This document shows positions 47,197 through 56,192 of a stretch of DNA of 64,000 nt, in pieces. The notes under the pieces were generated by a model. It ran no database searches and had not been told where the DNA came from. It worked only from the letters and a program-made list of their open reading frames with translations. The stretch comes from 2-02-FULL-55-14 sp964534125 (GTDB lineage Bacteria; Bacteroidota; Ignavibacteria; UBA10030). The position numbers and the translations under genes were made by a program. The first letter of the stretch is position 1. Each line of letters starts with the position of its first letter. The stretch lies in assembly GCA_964534125.1 (NCBI GenBank), contig CAZHOJ010000001.1:620001-684000 (forward strand), written 5' to 3'.

Positions 47197-48312
47197 ATGA
47201 AATCATTGTTTCGCAACACGATACCGTTGCTCGGTGCGGCGTTCCTGATGCTCGGCTGGGGGAGCACAGGCCACAGTTACATCAACAGACATGCGGTCGA
47301 GCATCTGCCGGCAAGCATGCAGTCCTGGAAGCTCGAAAAGGAGTTCTTCGCCGCCCACGGTTCCGATGCAGACTATCGGAAGGGGAGCGATCCGACGGAG
47401 GGACCCAAACATTACATCGACCTGGAGCTGTACGCGAACTCTGAGAATCTGAGCGACGACCTCGACTCGCTCAGGGCGGCCGTGGGCCAGACGACCCTCG
47501 ACAAGAACGGCATCCTCCCCTGGGCCACGCGCATCGCGTACGACTCGCTCGTGGCGCAGCTCCGGCGGAACGACTGGGAGAAGGCGAAACTGACGGCGAG
47601 CGACATCGGGCACTACGTCGGAGACGGGCACCAGCCGCTGCATAACACCGACAATTATAACGGCCAGCTGACCGGGAATACCGGCATCCACTCGCGGTAT
47701 GAGACCTCGATGATCAATGCGTATCAGGGAGAGCTGACGGTCGCCCCGCATGAGGTCCGGTACATCGGTGATGTTTTCGCATTTTCGCTGGCGAACTCGA
47801 TCGCGGCGAATGCGTGGGTCGACTCTATCATGATCGCGGATGATTCGGCAAAGGCCCTCTCCGGCTGGAACGGCTCAGGCACGCCTCCACCCTCCTACTA
47901 TGAGGTCCTGTGGCGGATGACCCGGCATTTCACGGTGGACCAGATCCAGCATGCGACCGAGGCGCTGGCAGACCTCTGGTATTCGGCTGCGCTCGACGCT
48001 GGAACGCTCACAGACGCCGGCAGGGATGGGGGCCATGGGACGGCTCCGTCATCGTACGGTTTGTACCAGAACTACCCCAATCCGTTCAACCCGACGACGA
48101 CCATCAGGTTCAGGTCACCCGCGGACGATGTGACCCGGCTGACTGTTCACGACCTATCGGGGCGGACCGTCGCCACGCTCATGAATGCAGAACTCCCTGC
48201 AGGAGAGCATCAGGTGTGGTTCGACGCGTCGGAGCTTTCTGGCGGTATCTATCTTTGCATGTTCGAGGCGGGTGCGCTGCGCTCAGCACGGAAAATGGTG
48301 TTGCTTAGGTAG
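47197..48312 (+). CDS. T9SS-exported S1/P1-type nuclease (zinc-dependent)
   Basis: 371 aa from ATG 47197, followed by a signal peptide whose likely cleavage leaves W21 as the first residue (LGWGSTGHSYIN). In S1/P1 nucleases the mature N-terminal Trp binds zinc with its amino group. Other zinc ligands are visible: H26, D-containing KGSDPTEGPKHYIDLE, and DIGHYVGDGHQPLHN (H139, D143, H145, H149) with GIHSRYE. The C-terminus (about 292-371) is a canonical sorting domain: NYPNPFNPTTTIRFRSP, HDLSGRTVATLMNAELPAG, SGGIYLCMFEAG...KMVLLR. It should cleave single-stranded DNA/RNA or 3'-nucleotides at the cell surface, for nucleic-acid or phosphate scavenging. Confidence 0.88.
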   Translation: MKSLFRNTIPLLGAAFLMLGWGSTGHSYINRHAVEHLPASMQSWKLEKEFFAAHGSDADYRKGSDPTEGPKHYIDLELYANSENLSDDLDSLRAAVGQTTLDKNGILPWATRIAYDSLVAQLRRNDWEKAKLTASDIGHYVGDGHQPLHNTDNYNGQLTGNTGIHSRYETSMINAYQGELTVAPHEVRYIGDVFAFSLANSIAANAWVDSIMIADDSAKALSGWNGSGTPPPSYYEVLWRMTRHFTVDQIQHATEALADLWYSAALDAGTLTDAGRDGGHGTAPSSYGLYQNYPNPFNPTTTIRFRSPADDVTRLTVHDLSGRTVATLMNAELPAGEHQVWFDASELSGGIYLCMFEAGALRSARKMVLLR

Positions 48313-48322
48313 GGGGTGACGA

Positions 48323-50128
48323 TCAGTCGTAGGTGAGGCCGTAGCCGAGCGGAAAGAGGGGGTCATACGGGATGTCACCCTCATTCAGCGGAACCTGAGA
48401 CATCGTGCGAGGCCAGGAATGGGAAAGCGTTCCGGTCGGCGCATACACGCCAAACAGCACATCCGCGATCCCACCGCCTTCAGTTCCAGGAAGCCAGGCT
48501 GCAAGGAATGCATCGCTCGATCCGAGAGCCTGCTCGATGATCATCGGCCGGCCGGAGAGAAGGATGACGACCGTCGGGACCTGGGCGGTCCGGACCTTCT
48601 CCAGAAGTGCCAGGTCTTCGTCCGAGAGGGACAGGTCAGCATCATCTCCCGCCCCCTCTGCGTAGGGGTTCTCCCCAACAACCACGATCGCTGCTGACGC
48701 TCCCACTGCGCCGTTCCCGTCCGCATCATGCGTTACGGGTGTCCCGGCCTCCACCGCAGCACGGACGGCTTCAAGGATGGTGGTTCCGATCGTCGTCTCC
48801 CCCGCACTTCCCTGCCACGTGATCGTCCATCCTCCGCACTGTATACCGATATCGTCTGCCTTCCTCCCTGCGACATGGATGCGCGAAGCTGTGGTTGACA
48901 GGGGAAGGACGGCATTGCTGTTCTTGAGGAGAACAACCGATGCCCGGGCACACTCCCGGGCGACCTGACGGTGTTCTGCGGATCCGACCGTTGCCGTGAG
49001 GGACCGGTCGGTCAACGGACGGTCGAAAAGGCCGAGCCGGAACTTTGCACGAAGGATACGCCGTACTGCATCATCGATCCGCTCCTTCGACACGAATCCC
49101 TCGTTCACCAGCCTGACCAGGGCAGGGATGAACTCCTGATACCGGCTGGGGATCATGACCATGTCGATGCCCGCATTGACGGCCATCTGGATCTGCTGAG
49201 GGTATGTTCCGGGAAGCTGATCGATGCCGCCCCAATCAGAGATGACAAAACCGTCGAAACCCAGTTCGCCCTTCAAGACCTGCGTGAGCAGATATGCGTG
49301 TCCGTGAAGTTTCTCGCCATTCCAGCTCGAGAACGACGCCATGATGGACCCGACGCCCGCGTCGACCGCTGCTCTGTAGCCGGGGAGATGAATGCCACGC
49401 AGTCCCACCTCGTCGATGACGGTGTTCCCCTGGTCGTGGCCGCCGTATGTTCCTCCATCACCGACATAGTGCTTCGCGCATGCAAGGATGGATGCGTTGC
49501 CTCCAAGCTCGTCCCCCTGATACCCGCGAACTCCCGCCGCAGCCATCATCACCGCGATATCCGGAGTTTCGCCGAATCCTTCATAGGTCCTTCCCCACCG
49601 TTCATCCCGCGGCACGGCGATGCAGGGAGAGAACGTCCAGTCGATCCCGGTCCCCGCGACCTCCGCTGCCGTGATCTCGGCGGCGCGACGTACCAATTCG
49701 GGATCACGTGTGCATCCCATACCGATATTATGAGGGAAGACGACAGCGCCCCGCACATTATTATGTCCGTGTACGGCATCGATACCATACAGCAATGGAA
49801 TACCGAGCCTGGTCTGCAGTGCGAGGCTTTGGTACATGTCATACATATCAGCCCATGACTGGGGATCGTTCGAGGCGGGAGCCGACCCTCCACCGCTCAG
49901 GAGGGAACCGAGCTTGTATGTGATGATATCCTGGTCCGTGGAGAGCGATCCCCGTTCCACCTGCGCCATCTGGCCGACCTTCTCCTCGAGCGACATGCGG
50001 GAGAGCAGCTCGGCGATCTTGTCCTCGAGGGTCGGGAGAGGCAGCGCTTCTGAGGGGCCCGGCTTCTCAGCACAGGCCAGGGAAAGGAGCGTCAGGGCTC
50101 CGGCGAGGAGGGTGCGTCGAAGGAGCAT
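48323..50128 (-). CDS. GH3 beta-glucosidase, lipoprotein
   Basis: 601 aa from ATG 50128 (MLLRRTLLAGALTLLSLACA) with a lipobox ending at C19 (LSLAC), so it is probably anchored to a membrane. GH3 (alpha/beta)8 domain: LLYGIDAVHGHNNV, FSPCIAVPRDERWGRTYEGF, CAKHYVGDGGTYGGHDQGN, and VISDWGGID with the nucleophile D298. The second GH3 domain follows from about 420 (ASVVLLKNSNAVLPL, AIVVVGENPYAEGAGDD, DAFLAAWLPGTEGGGIADVL). Sequence style is that of exo-beta-1,3/1,4-glucan glucosidases (barley ExoI type). It ends 10 nt from the convergent S1/P1 gene. Last gene of the glucan operon. Confidence 0.93.
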   Translation of the reverse strand: MLLRRTLLAGALTLLSLACAEKPGPSEALPLPTLEDKIAELLSRMSLEEKVGQMAQVERGSLSTDQDIITYKLGSLLSGGGSAPASNDPQSWADMYDMYQSLALQTRLGIPLLYGIDAVHGHNNVRGAVVFPHNIGMGCTRDPELVRRAAEITAAEVAGTGIDWTFSPCIAVPRDERWGRTYEGFGETPDIAVMMAAAGVRGYQGDELGGNASILACAKHYVGDGGTYGGHDQGNTVIDEVGLRGIHLPGYRAAVDAGVGSIMASFSSWNGEKLHGHAYLLTQVLKGELGFDGFVISDWGGIDQLPGTYPQQIQMAVNAGIDMVMIPSRYQEFIPALVRLVNEGFVSKERIDDAVRRILRAKFRLGLFDRPLTDRSLTATVGSAEHRQVARECARASVVLLKNSNAVLPLSTTASRIHVAGRKADDIGIQCGGWTITWQGSAGETTIGTTILEAVRAAVEAGTPVTHDADGNGAVGASAAIVVVGENPYAEGAGDDADLSLSDEDLALLEKVRTAQVPTVVILLSGRPMIIEQALGSSDAFLAAWLPGTEGGGIADVLFGVYAPTGTLSHSWPRTMSQVPLNEGDIPYDPLFPLGYGLTYD

Positions 50129-50144
50129 TGAGACGGGAATGATG

Positions 50145-50984
50145 CTATTCTGCTTTACGCTGATAGACGCGGACGTAGTCCACCACCATCTCCTGCGGGA
50201 AGACGGTGAACTCGTTCGGATATCCGGGCCAGTTCCCGCCAACGGCGACGTTCAGCAGGACATGGAACCGCTTGTCGAAGGGGGCGCCATGCGATGCCGC
50301 AAAGTACTGTGTGCTGTCGACGTACCACCGGAACCCGGCAGAATCCCACTCCACAGAGAAGAGGTGGAAGCCGCCGGCAAAGGAGCTGTTCGTCAGCGAC
50401 GTACTGCCGCCCGTCTGCTGATGAGCAGCCGGGGAGTCCCCCCAATGGAGCGTCCCATAGACCTTCCATGGCTCATGGCCGAGGCATTCCATGATATCGA
50501 TCTCGCCGCTTGTTGGCCAGCCGCCGTACTCCCAGTCGGTCGGGAGCATCCAGATCGCCGGCCACAGGCCCTGGCCGTACGGAAGCTTTGCCATGATCTC
50601 GAACCGTCCGTACGTCCAGTCCCCTTTGTTCGCTGTGCGCATTCTGGCCGAGGTGTACTGCCGCGTCAGATAGTCCTCCTTCAGCGCGCGAATGACGAGC
50701 TTCCCGTCCTGCACAAAGGAATTCTCGGACCGGGCAGTGTAGTACTGGAGCTCATTGTTGCCGCCCCCATTATCGTTCACCTCATGCCCCCATTTGTCCA
50801 GGTCGATCGACGTTCCCTCGAACTCATCATGCCAGACGAGGTCCCAGCCCGGGACCGACAGGCTGTCGATGTCCACCGGAGGCGGGTCGACGATCGTCTC
50901 GCCATTTTCTTTACATCCCGCCCAGGGCTGGGCGAGCAGAAGGGACAGGAGAAGGTGTGTCATCATGGCCATAGCTCTCTTCAT
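50145..50984 (-). CDS. GH16 endo-beta-glucanase (laminarinase/lichenase type)
   Basis: 279 aa from ATG 50984, which gives a plain export signal (MKRAMAMMTHLLLSLLLAQP); an ATG at 51029 overlaps the GH5 stop and would place 15 charged residues before it. GH16 domain 45-279: WDLVWHDEFEG, YTSARMRTANKGDWTYGRFE, WPAIWMLPTD and the catalytic GEIDIMECLGHEP (E161, D163, E166). The extra methionine in ExDxME places it with laminarinases. RWYVDSTQYF and VVDYVRVYQ complete the family. Hydrolyses internal beta-1,3 or mixed-linkage bonds. Membrane anchorage is possible (Cys24) but its lipobox (WAGC) is poor. Lies between GH5 and GH3 genes on one transcript. Confidence 0.94.
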   Translation of the reverse strand: MKRAMAMMTHLLLSLLLAQPWAGCKENGETIVDPPPVDIDSLSVPGWDLVWHDEFEGTSIDLDKWGHEVNDNGGGNNELQYYTARSENSFVQDGKLVIRALKEDYLTRQYTSARMRTANKGDWTYGRFEIMAKLPYGQGLWPAIWMLPTDWEYGGWPTSGEIDIMECLGHEPWKVYGTLHWGDSPAAHQQTGGSTSLTNSSFAGGFHLFSVEWDSAGFRWYVDSTQYFAASHGAPFDKRFHVLLNVAVGGNWPGYPNEFTVFPQEMVVDYVRVYQRKAE

Positions 50985-51025
50985 TGCATGCTCTTTCGTC
51001 CGTCGGTCCGCCACGGCGGCCCCGG

Positions 51026-53059
51026 TCATTGGAGAAGGGACATCTTCCGTGTCTCTGAACGGATCTGTCGCCCGTCGGGTGCGGTCGCGACCAGCCGATA
51101 CAGGAAAATACCGGTTGACGCGTCCGTTTTCCAGTCGACCTCATGTGAACCAGCGTCCTTCCCGCCCGGCTCGATGATATCGACCATCTGGCCGAGAATA
51201 TTCATGATCTCGATCCGGACATGGGAGCGCTCGGGAAGCGCAAACCTGATCGTCGTGCCAGGATTGAACGGATTCGGATAGTTCTGGAAGAGCCGGTACG
51301 CCGTCGGGACCGGTTCCCCGCCGCCGCCGGTGGATGTCGCGGACACGATATCGACGTAGTTGACATTGAAACCGCCGAATGCGAATGTCATACCGAACTC
51401 ATGTGTCCCCTGCGTGAAGACGGTCCTTCCAAGCTCCATCGTCACCCAGTTCTCATCCCCCCCGGTGAGCGGCACATCCATGAACGGCGAGATATCCGCA
51501 CCGTCCCAGCGGAACTTGATCTTCCCTCCTGTCGCGAATCCCGAGATCCTGATCGTCACGAAGAACGTATCGGTCTGCGGCACCACGACCGTATAGTTCA
51601 GGCGCTCGCCGGAAGCAATCCGGCCGACATAGAAACCGTTCGTGATCGTGTCGGAGCATCCCCAGATATCGACGCCGTCGTTCCGATAGACCCACCCGTC
51701 GTTATATGACCCATTCCCGACGTTCTGAAATCCAGTATCATAATAGGCGTCTCCCTGACGGCCGTTGTCGTAGTCTGTCGCGAAGATCCTCCCGGGAAGG
51801 GTGTGATGCACGTACGGCACCCGCACGGTCCTGAACGGATGATACATCAACGCATCGATGACATCATACCGTATCTGGCATGAATCACTGTCGATCCGGT
51901 CGGCCATATCGAACAGGATCGCGGTCGCTGCCGCTGCAGTCGGCCGCGCTGTCTGGCCCCTCCAATAGCTCAGGAGCTGTTCATACCCTTCGGTCATCCG
52001 GACAGAATACGGGCTCGAGATCGAACCGAACTTCTTAAGCGTCCACCAGGCCCACCCAATGGAGTGATCGGCCATCAGCTCGACATTGCGGGTGAACCAC
52101 TCGTTGGAGTTCTCTCCCGTCTCCCCCAGCCACAGAGGAACATTGTATGTATTCCGTATGTCCAGATAGCCGGAGATCGTGGATGTGGTCGTCTCCCCCC
52201 AGTACTTATGAAAACTGTAGGCCATATTATTGTCCCACGGCGGCGTGAGCCCGGCGAAATTGGTCGCGTACCAGTTCCCCTCTATGAACACGACGTGATT
52301 CGTATCCACCGTTCGTATAGCCTGTGTGATCGCGACGAGAAGATCACGCAACGGAACGTTCCCCGCTCCCAGGTCCCACGCCGTCTCGTTCAGGATATCA
52401 TACCCGCCGATCCAGGTCTCGTTCGCGTATCGGGCCGCCATCGTCCGCCAGAGCTCTACGGTCCTTGACCGGTATTCGGCTGATTCCCAGAGGGACGGAG
52501 GCCCCGCATAATCGGCGATCGGACCTGCACTTTGTCCGCCGGGCGCACTGTGGAGGTCCAGGATGAGATACATCTGGTTCGCCTCGCACCAGCGAAGGAC
52601 CGAATCGATCGTGGCGAACCCTGCCTCGAGGTACACGCCGGGCTGGTCCAGGGGGGTGAGCAGCTTATAGTTCAGCGGGAGACGGACGGAATTGAATCCC
52701 CACGCTTTGAGAGAATCAATATCCTTCCGCTGCACAAAGTTCTGCCGGTATCTTCGGTAGAACTCATCGGTGTTCGCCGCCCCGATAAGGTCCTCGATGC
52801 GGGAGCGGATCTCCCACTCCGCGTTCGCGAAGACCTGCATGTTGAGCATATATCCTTCCTGCAGCAGCCACCCTCCAAGTCCCATCCCCTTCAGGATGAG
52901 CACGTTCCCGTCCTTGTCACGGATCAATTGGCCGTCGGTCCTTAGAAATCCGGGCACCTGCGCGGCAAGAGGCATTCCCGATGCCAGGACGAACTGACCG
53001 CACATCACCCATCGGCAGATGCACCCACAACGTACCCGGCGGCTCATTGCAGTCTTCAT
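51026..53059 (-). CDS. T9SS-exported GH5 glucanase with CBM6-like module
   Basis: 677 aa. After a signal-like N-terminus (residues 12-33), GH5 domain about 35-395: KGMGLGGWLLQEGYML, WGFNSVRLPLNY, YLILDLHSAPGGQ, acid/base E225 in DILNETAW, HKYW, nucleophile E313 in WLGETGEN, and WAWWTLKK. A CBM6/35-like beta sandwich follows (RIFATDYDNGRQGDAYYDTG, ERLNYTVVVPQTDTFFVTIR, GTHEFGMTFAFGGFNVNYVD; about 430-590). The sorting tail is NYPNPFNPGTTIRFALPE, MNILGQMVDIIEPGGKDAG...KMSLLQ. The enzyme should be displayed on or released from the surface and cut beta-glucan or cellulose. It abuts the second GH5 gene with no gap, so the pair probably arose by duplication. Confidence 0.93.
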   Translation of the reverse strand: MKTAMSRRVRCGCICRWVMCGQFVLASGMPLAAQVPGFLRTDGQLIRDKDGNVLILKGMGLGGWLLQEGYMLNMQVFANAEWEIRSRIEDLIGAANTDEFYRRYRQNFVQRKDIDSLKAWGFNSVRLPLNYKLLTPLDQPGVYLEAGFATIDSVLRWCEANQMYLILDLHSAPGGQSAGPIADYAGPPSLWESAEYRSRTVELWRTMAARYANETWIGGYDILNETAWDLGAGNVPLRDLLVAITQAIRTVDTNHVVFIEGNWYATNFAGLTPPWDNNMAYSFHKYWGETTTSTISGYLDIRNTYNVPLWLGETGENSNEWFTRNVELMADHSIGWAWWTLKKFGSISSPYSVRMTEGYEQLLSYWRGQTARPTAAAATAILFDMADRIDSDSCQIRYDVIDALMYHPFRTVRVPYVHHTLPGRIFATDYDNGRQGDAYYDTGFQNVGNGSYNDGWVYRNDGVDIWGCSDTITNGFYVGRIASGERLNYTVVVPQTDTFFVTIRISGFATGGKIKFRWDGADISPFMDVPLTGGDENWVTMELGRTVFTQGTHEFGMTFAFGGFNVNYVDIVSATSTGGGGEPVPTAYRLFQNYPNPFNPGTTIRFALPERSHVRIEIMNILGQMVDIIEPGGKDAGSHEVDWKTDASTGIFLYRLVATAPDGRQIRSETRKMSLLQ

Positions 53060-54268
53060 TTAGTCTGCGACCCCCAGCGCCCTGATGTATCCCGCATTCC
53101 TGTCACAGCGGTCGAAGGAAATGAGGTCCAGATACTCCTTCAGGATCCTCTCCGCCACATTGCGGGAGATCCTGTTCTGCATGATATCTGCGTATGTTAC
53201 TCTCGGTCCGTCTGCGTACGCAGAGATCAGGTCCCAGTCGTCGGGTAATGGGATGCTCACGATCGATCTGTCCGTCGCGAGCCGCTTGTAGGTCCAGAAA
53301 CACCACCCGATATCCTCCTCCTCGAGGAGCACACGGAACGAGTCGATCCATGCGTGCGTATTCTCGCCGGACTCTCCCATCCAGATCGGGACATCATACC
53401 GATCCCGAAAATCCAGGTACTCCCGGATCTCCTTCTTCACAGGCGGCATCCAGTACTTGTGAAATGTATACACAGCATTATTGTCAAATGGTGGTCCGAA
53501 CGGAGTGAAGTCTGTATTCCAACGGGCGCCGCCGAGGAATACAATGTGATTCTGATCGACCGTTCGGATCGCAGAGACAATGCGCCGATACAAGGGCTCC
53601 AGTTCCGGATTGAGCCCTTCGTGTTCGAAGTAGTGTGCGATCGGTTCGTTGAGGAGATCATATCCGATGACCGTCGATTCGTCTGCGTAGCGTGCAGCGA
53701 TCCGACGCCATAGCTCGACCGTACGCACTCTGCTTTCCTCGGTCGTATAGAGGAACGGAAATCCGTGGCTGTCATCGATATTCGCACCCGTCTGTCCTCC
53801 CGGGGCCGCGTGCATGTCGAGAATGACATACAGCCCTTGGTCCTTGCACCAGGAAATGACCCGATCAAGCATCTCGAAACCGGTCGGCACGAACACCCCG
53901 GGATGCTCTTCCGGTGTGAACAACCGATAGTTGAATGGAACGCGGACAGAATTGAGACCTAACGACCTGATGAATCGGATATCAGCATGCGTGATATACC
54001 GCTCCCTGAATGTCTCCCAGAACAGCGCTGCCTTGTCCGGACCGACCAGCTCGGAGAAGACATCATGGATGCGGCGCGCTGAACTTGCCGTGTCGAAGCG
54101 GAACATGTATCCTTCCGGATTCAGCCAGTTCCCCAGATTGATCCCGCGAAGCAACAGCGGCTTTCCGTCGGGCGTGACGATCTGTCTTCCCTTCGTTGTG
54201 ACAAACCCCTGCGACCTCGCGGCGGACGCGAGAGACACGAGCACCATCAGTATGATCATCCGCTTCAT
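53060..54268 (-). CDS. GH5 glucanase without T9SS tail
   Basis: 402 aa. Signal peptide (MIILMVLVSLASAARSQ) and one GH5 domain: RGINLGNWLNPEGYM, LGLNSVRVPFNYRL, YVILDMHAAPGGQTG, acid/base E208 in DLLNEPIAHY, HKYW, nucleophile E299 in WMGESGENTHAW and WCFWTYKR. The same landmarks as its neighbour, but without the CBM or sorting domain, so it likely works in the periplasm on oligosaccharides produced by the surface enzyme. It lies 14 nt downstream of the PPIase gene. Confidence 0.94.
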   Translation of the reverse strand: MKRMIILMVLVSLASAARSQGFVTTKGRQIVTPDGKPLLLRGINLGNWLNPEGYMFRFDTASSARRIHDVFSELVGPDKAALFWETFRERYITHADIRFIRSLGLNSVRVPFNYRLFTPEEHPGVFVPTGFEMLDRVISWCKDQGLYVILDMHAAPGGQTGANIDDSHGFPFLYTTEESRVRTVELWRRIAARYADESTVIGYDLLNEPIAHYFEHEGLNPELEPLYRRIVSAIRTVDQNHIVFLGGARWNTDFTPFGPPFDNNAVYTFHKYWMPPVKKEIREYLDFRDRYDVPIWMGESGENTHAWIDSFRVLLEEEDIGWCFWTYKRLATDRSIVSIPLPDDWDLISAYADGPRVTYADIMQNRISRNVAERILKEYLDLISFDRCDRNAGYIRALGVAD

Positions 54269-54282
54269 CCGTCACTCCTATC

Positions 54283-56190
54283 CTAGGGTAACACCTGTAT
54301 GCTATCTCCGATCCTGACCAGCCAATCCCATTGAGACGAGAGCATCGGAACGGCAGTCATGATGCCGCCGAAGCCGATATAGCGGCGAGTGAACATGTTC
54401 ACCTGTGTGACCAGCATCTGCTGCAGCGCCTCGGCGTTGACGGTAAGACCCTCCTGCCGGGCAAGTTCCTGGACATACGCCGCGGGGACGGACCGCCGTT
54501 TTTCCTGAACCAAACGCGCATGCAGGCCGGACCTGAATGCTCCATTGTCAAAGGTTCGACCGTCGGCGGCCCGTTTGGCGAGGGGAAGAAACACCGAAAA
54601 TCCCTCCTTCAGGCGCACGGGCCCGATCAATGCCCCGCTGTCGGCGAGGAGGGCCCGGTATCCGATCTCCGGGTGCGCGCCGACCTTGAAGAATCCTGAC
54701 ACACCGCCATCCTTCTTCCACTCCATCCGGATGGTACGCTCAGCCGCGAGCTCGGCGAAGGGGCGACCAGAACCAAGTTGCTGCAGCACAGATCGCATAT
54801 CTGTGTCGGTCGGAACAAGCATTTCGATGACGTTCACCTCGAACCTGTCCCCGAATACATCGTTCCGTCCGATAAGGTAGTCTGCCATCTCCTCTGAGGA
54901 GACGTCGACCGTATCGACAATGCTGTCATAGAGCCTCCGGCTCTTCCAGAAATCGTCCCACACTCTCATATCACGCCTGAAGGATTCCCGGCGGCCATAG
55001 CCTCTTCGTCGCGCTTCCTGCGCAAGAAGCTCGTTCGCAACCATCGCCTTGATGCGTTCGTTCAGTTCGATTCGCAGAGTCAGCGGATCGAGCGTGGGAA
55101 CGCCCCATGATTCATAGCGAAGAAGCTCAAGGATCTCTCCAAGCGGCAGCGGACCATGCGCAGTGCGCACAAGGGTGCTGTCCAGAACTACGCCAAGATC
55201 TCCGGCCAGGACATCGACGAGGTCGGACGTGAACATGTATGTGCCACTTTCCCGGTAGGCTGTACTATCCTCCTGCCACCGGTGTTCGAGAGCAGATGCG
55301 AAGGCCTCAAAGATGGTCGAGTCCGCCTGTGCCTGTTCGCGCGCGAGGAGGCCGAAAAAGAAATCCTTTGCGTACTTCGCCTCGCTCCTTGCCAGCTCGA
55401 TCCGTTCGACAGCCCGGCGGCTTTCTGCAGGGTCCTGCATCTCTGCGTTCGATGTCGGACGCCGGTCAAGAAGCACCATCACCAGCCAACCGTCAGACTG
55501 TGACCACACAGGAGCCGAGACGCGCCCCGGTTCGAGCCCGTATGCGGCATCCTCGACCTGCTGTTCCATCGTACCATATTTTACAACGACGGACGACGAA
55601 CGAAGCACACGTGCATCGGTATATGAGCGAACAAGGCTGTCCCGAGAGGAGATCTCGCCGAGCTGATGTGCGAGGAAGACTCCATCGAGCTCGGACCGCA
55701 CCTGAAAGACCATCACGTCCCGTTCCTCCGCTGCCCGGGCAGCACCCCGTTCCATCTGCTCTCCGGAGACGACCGCCTTCAGGACAGCCACCTCCTTATA
55801 GAGGAGGTCGCGAAGGAAGACATTCTCAAGCCCACGCCGGAGGCGCCGTATATCGGGCGTTTCCTGGAGACCGGATCGGTCGAAGGCTGCCGCAAGCAGC
55901 TTTTCGCTGATCAGTGCAGACAATGCTTTCGCTTTGATGCTGTCTGCCTGCGCCGCTTTTTCCTTCCCCGGCCACGGCATGAGCTCCAGGCGTTCCCGAA
56001 GGTCACGTGCCGTGATCACTCCTGACTGCATGCTCGCAAGCGTGTCCGCCCGCGTGATACCCTGTGGCCATGGCTCCGCAGAAGATACGGCGAAAGCCGA
56101 GCAGAGCACGAGAACCGCCGAAGCCAGCACGCTCCCCCTCCCTCCACGGTTCCGATGCGAACCATGACCGATATGAGATCGTCCGCGCAT
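54283..56190 (-). CDS. Large exported peptidyl-prolyl isomerase (parvulin/PpiC-SurA type)
   Basis: 635 aa. Signal sequence (SVLASAVLVLCSAFAVSS) then SurA-like N-domain: MQSGVITARDLRERLELMPW, KALSALISEKLLAAAFDRSG. A parvulin-like domain occupies about 455-560 (RFEVNVIEMLVPTDTDMRSV, LGSGRPFAELAAERTI, KKDGGVSGFFKVGAHPEIGY, IGPVRLKEGFSVFLPL), matching the PpiC pattern. A first, more degenerate copy may lie around 215-270 (MEQQVEDAAYGLEPGRVSAP, SQSDGWLVMVLLDRRP). It is a periplasmic chaperone or isomerase. Its place between the ASST-like genes and the GH5 genes suggests it helps fold those exported proteins. Confidence 0.85.
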   Translation of the reverse strand: MRGRSHIGHGSHRNRGGRGSVLASAVLVLCSAFAVSSAEPWPQGITRADTLASMQSGVITARDLRERLELMPWPGKEKAAQADSIKAKALSALISEKLLAAAFDRSGLQETPDIRRLRRGLENVFLRDLLYKEVAVLKAVVSGEQMERGAARAAEERDVMVFQVRSELDGVFLAHQLGEISSRDSLVRSYTDARVLRSSSVVVKYGTMEQQVEDAAYGLEPGRVSAPVWSQSDGWLVMVLLDRRPTSNAEMQDPAESRRAVERIELARSEAKYAKDFFFGLLAREQAQADSTIFEAFASALEHRWQEDSTAYRESGTYMFTSDLVDVLAGDLGVVLDSTLVRTAHGPLPLGEILELLRYESWGVPTLDPLTLRIELNERIKAMVANELLAQEARRRGYGRRESFRRDMRVWDDFWKSRRLYDSIVDTVDVSSEEMADYLIGRNDVFGDRFEVNVIEMLVPTDTDMRSVLQQLGSGRPFAELAAERTIRMEWKKDGGVSGFFKVGAHPEIGYRALLADSGALIGPVRLKEGFSVFLPLAKRAADGRTFDNGAFRSGLHARLVQEKRRSVPAAYVQELARQEGLTVNAEALQQMLVTQVNMFTRRYIGFGGIMTAVPMLSSQWDWLVRIGDSIQVLP

Positions 56191-56192
56191 AT

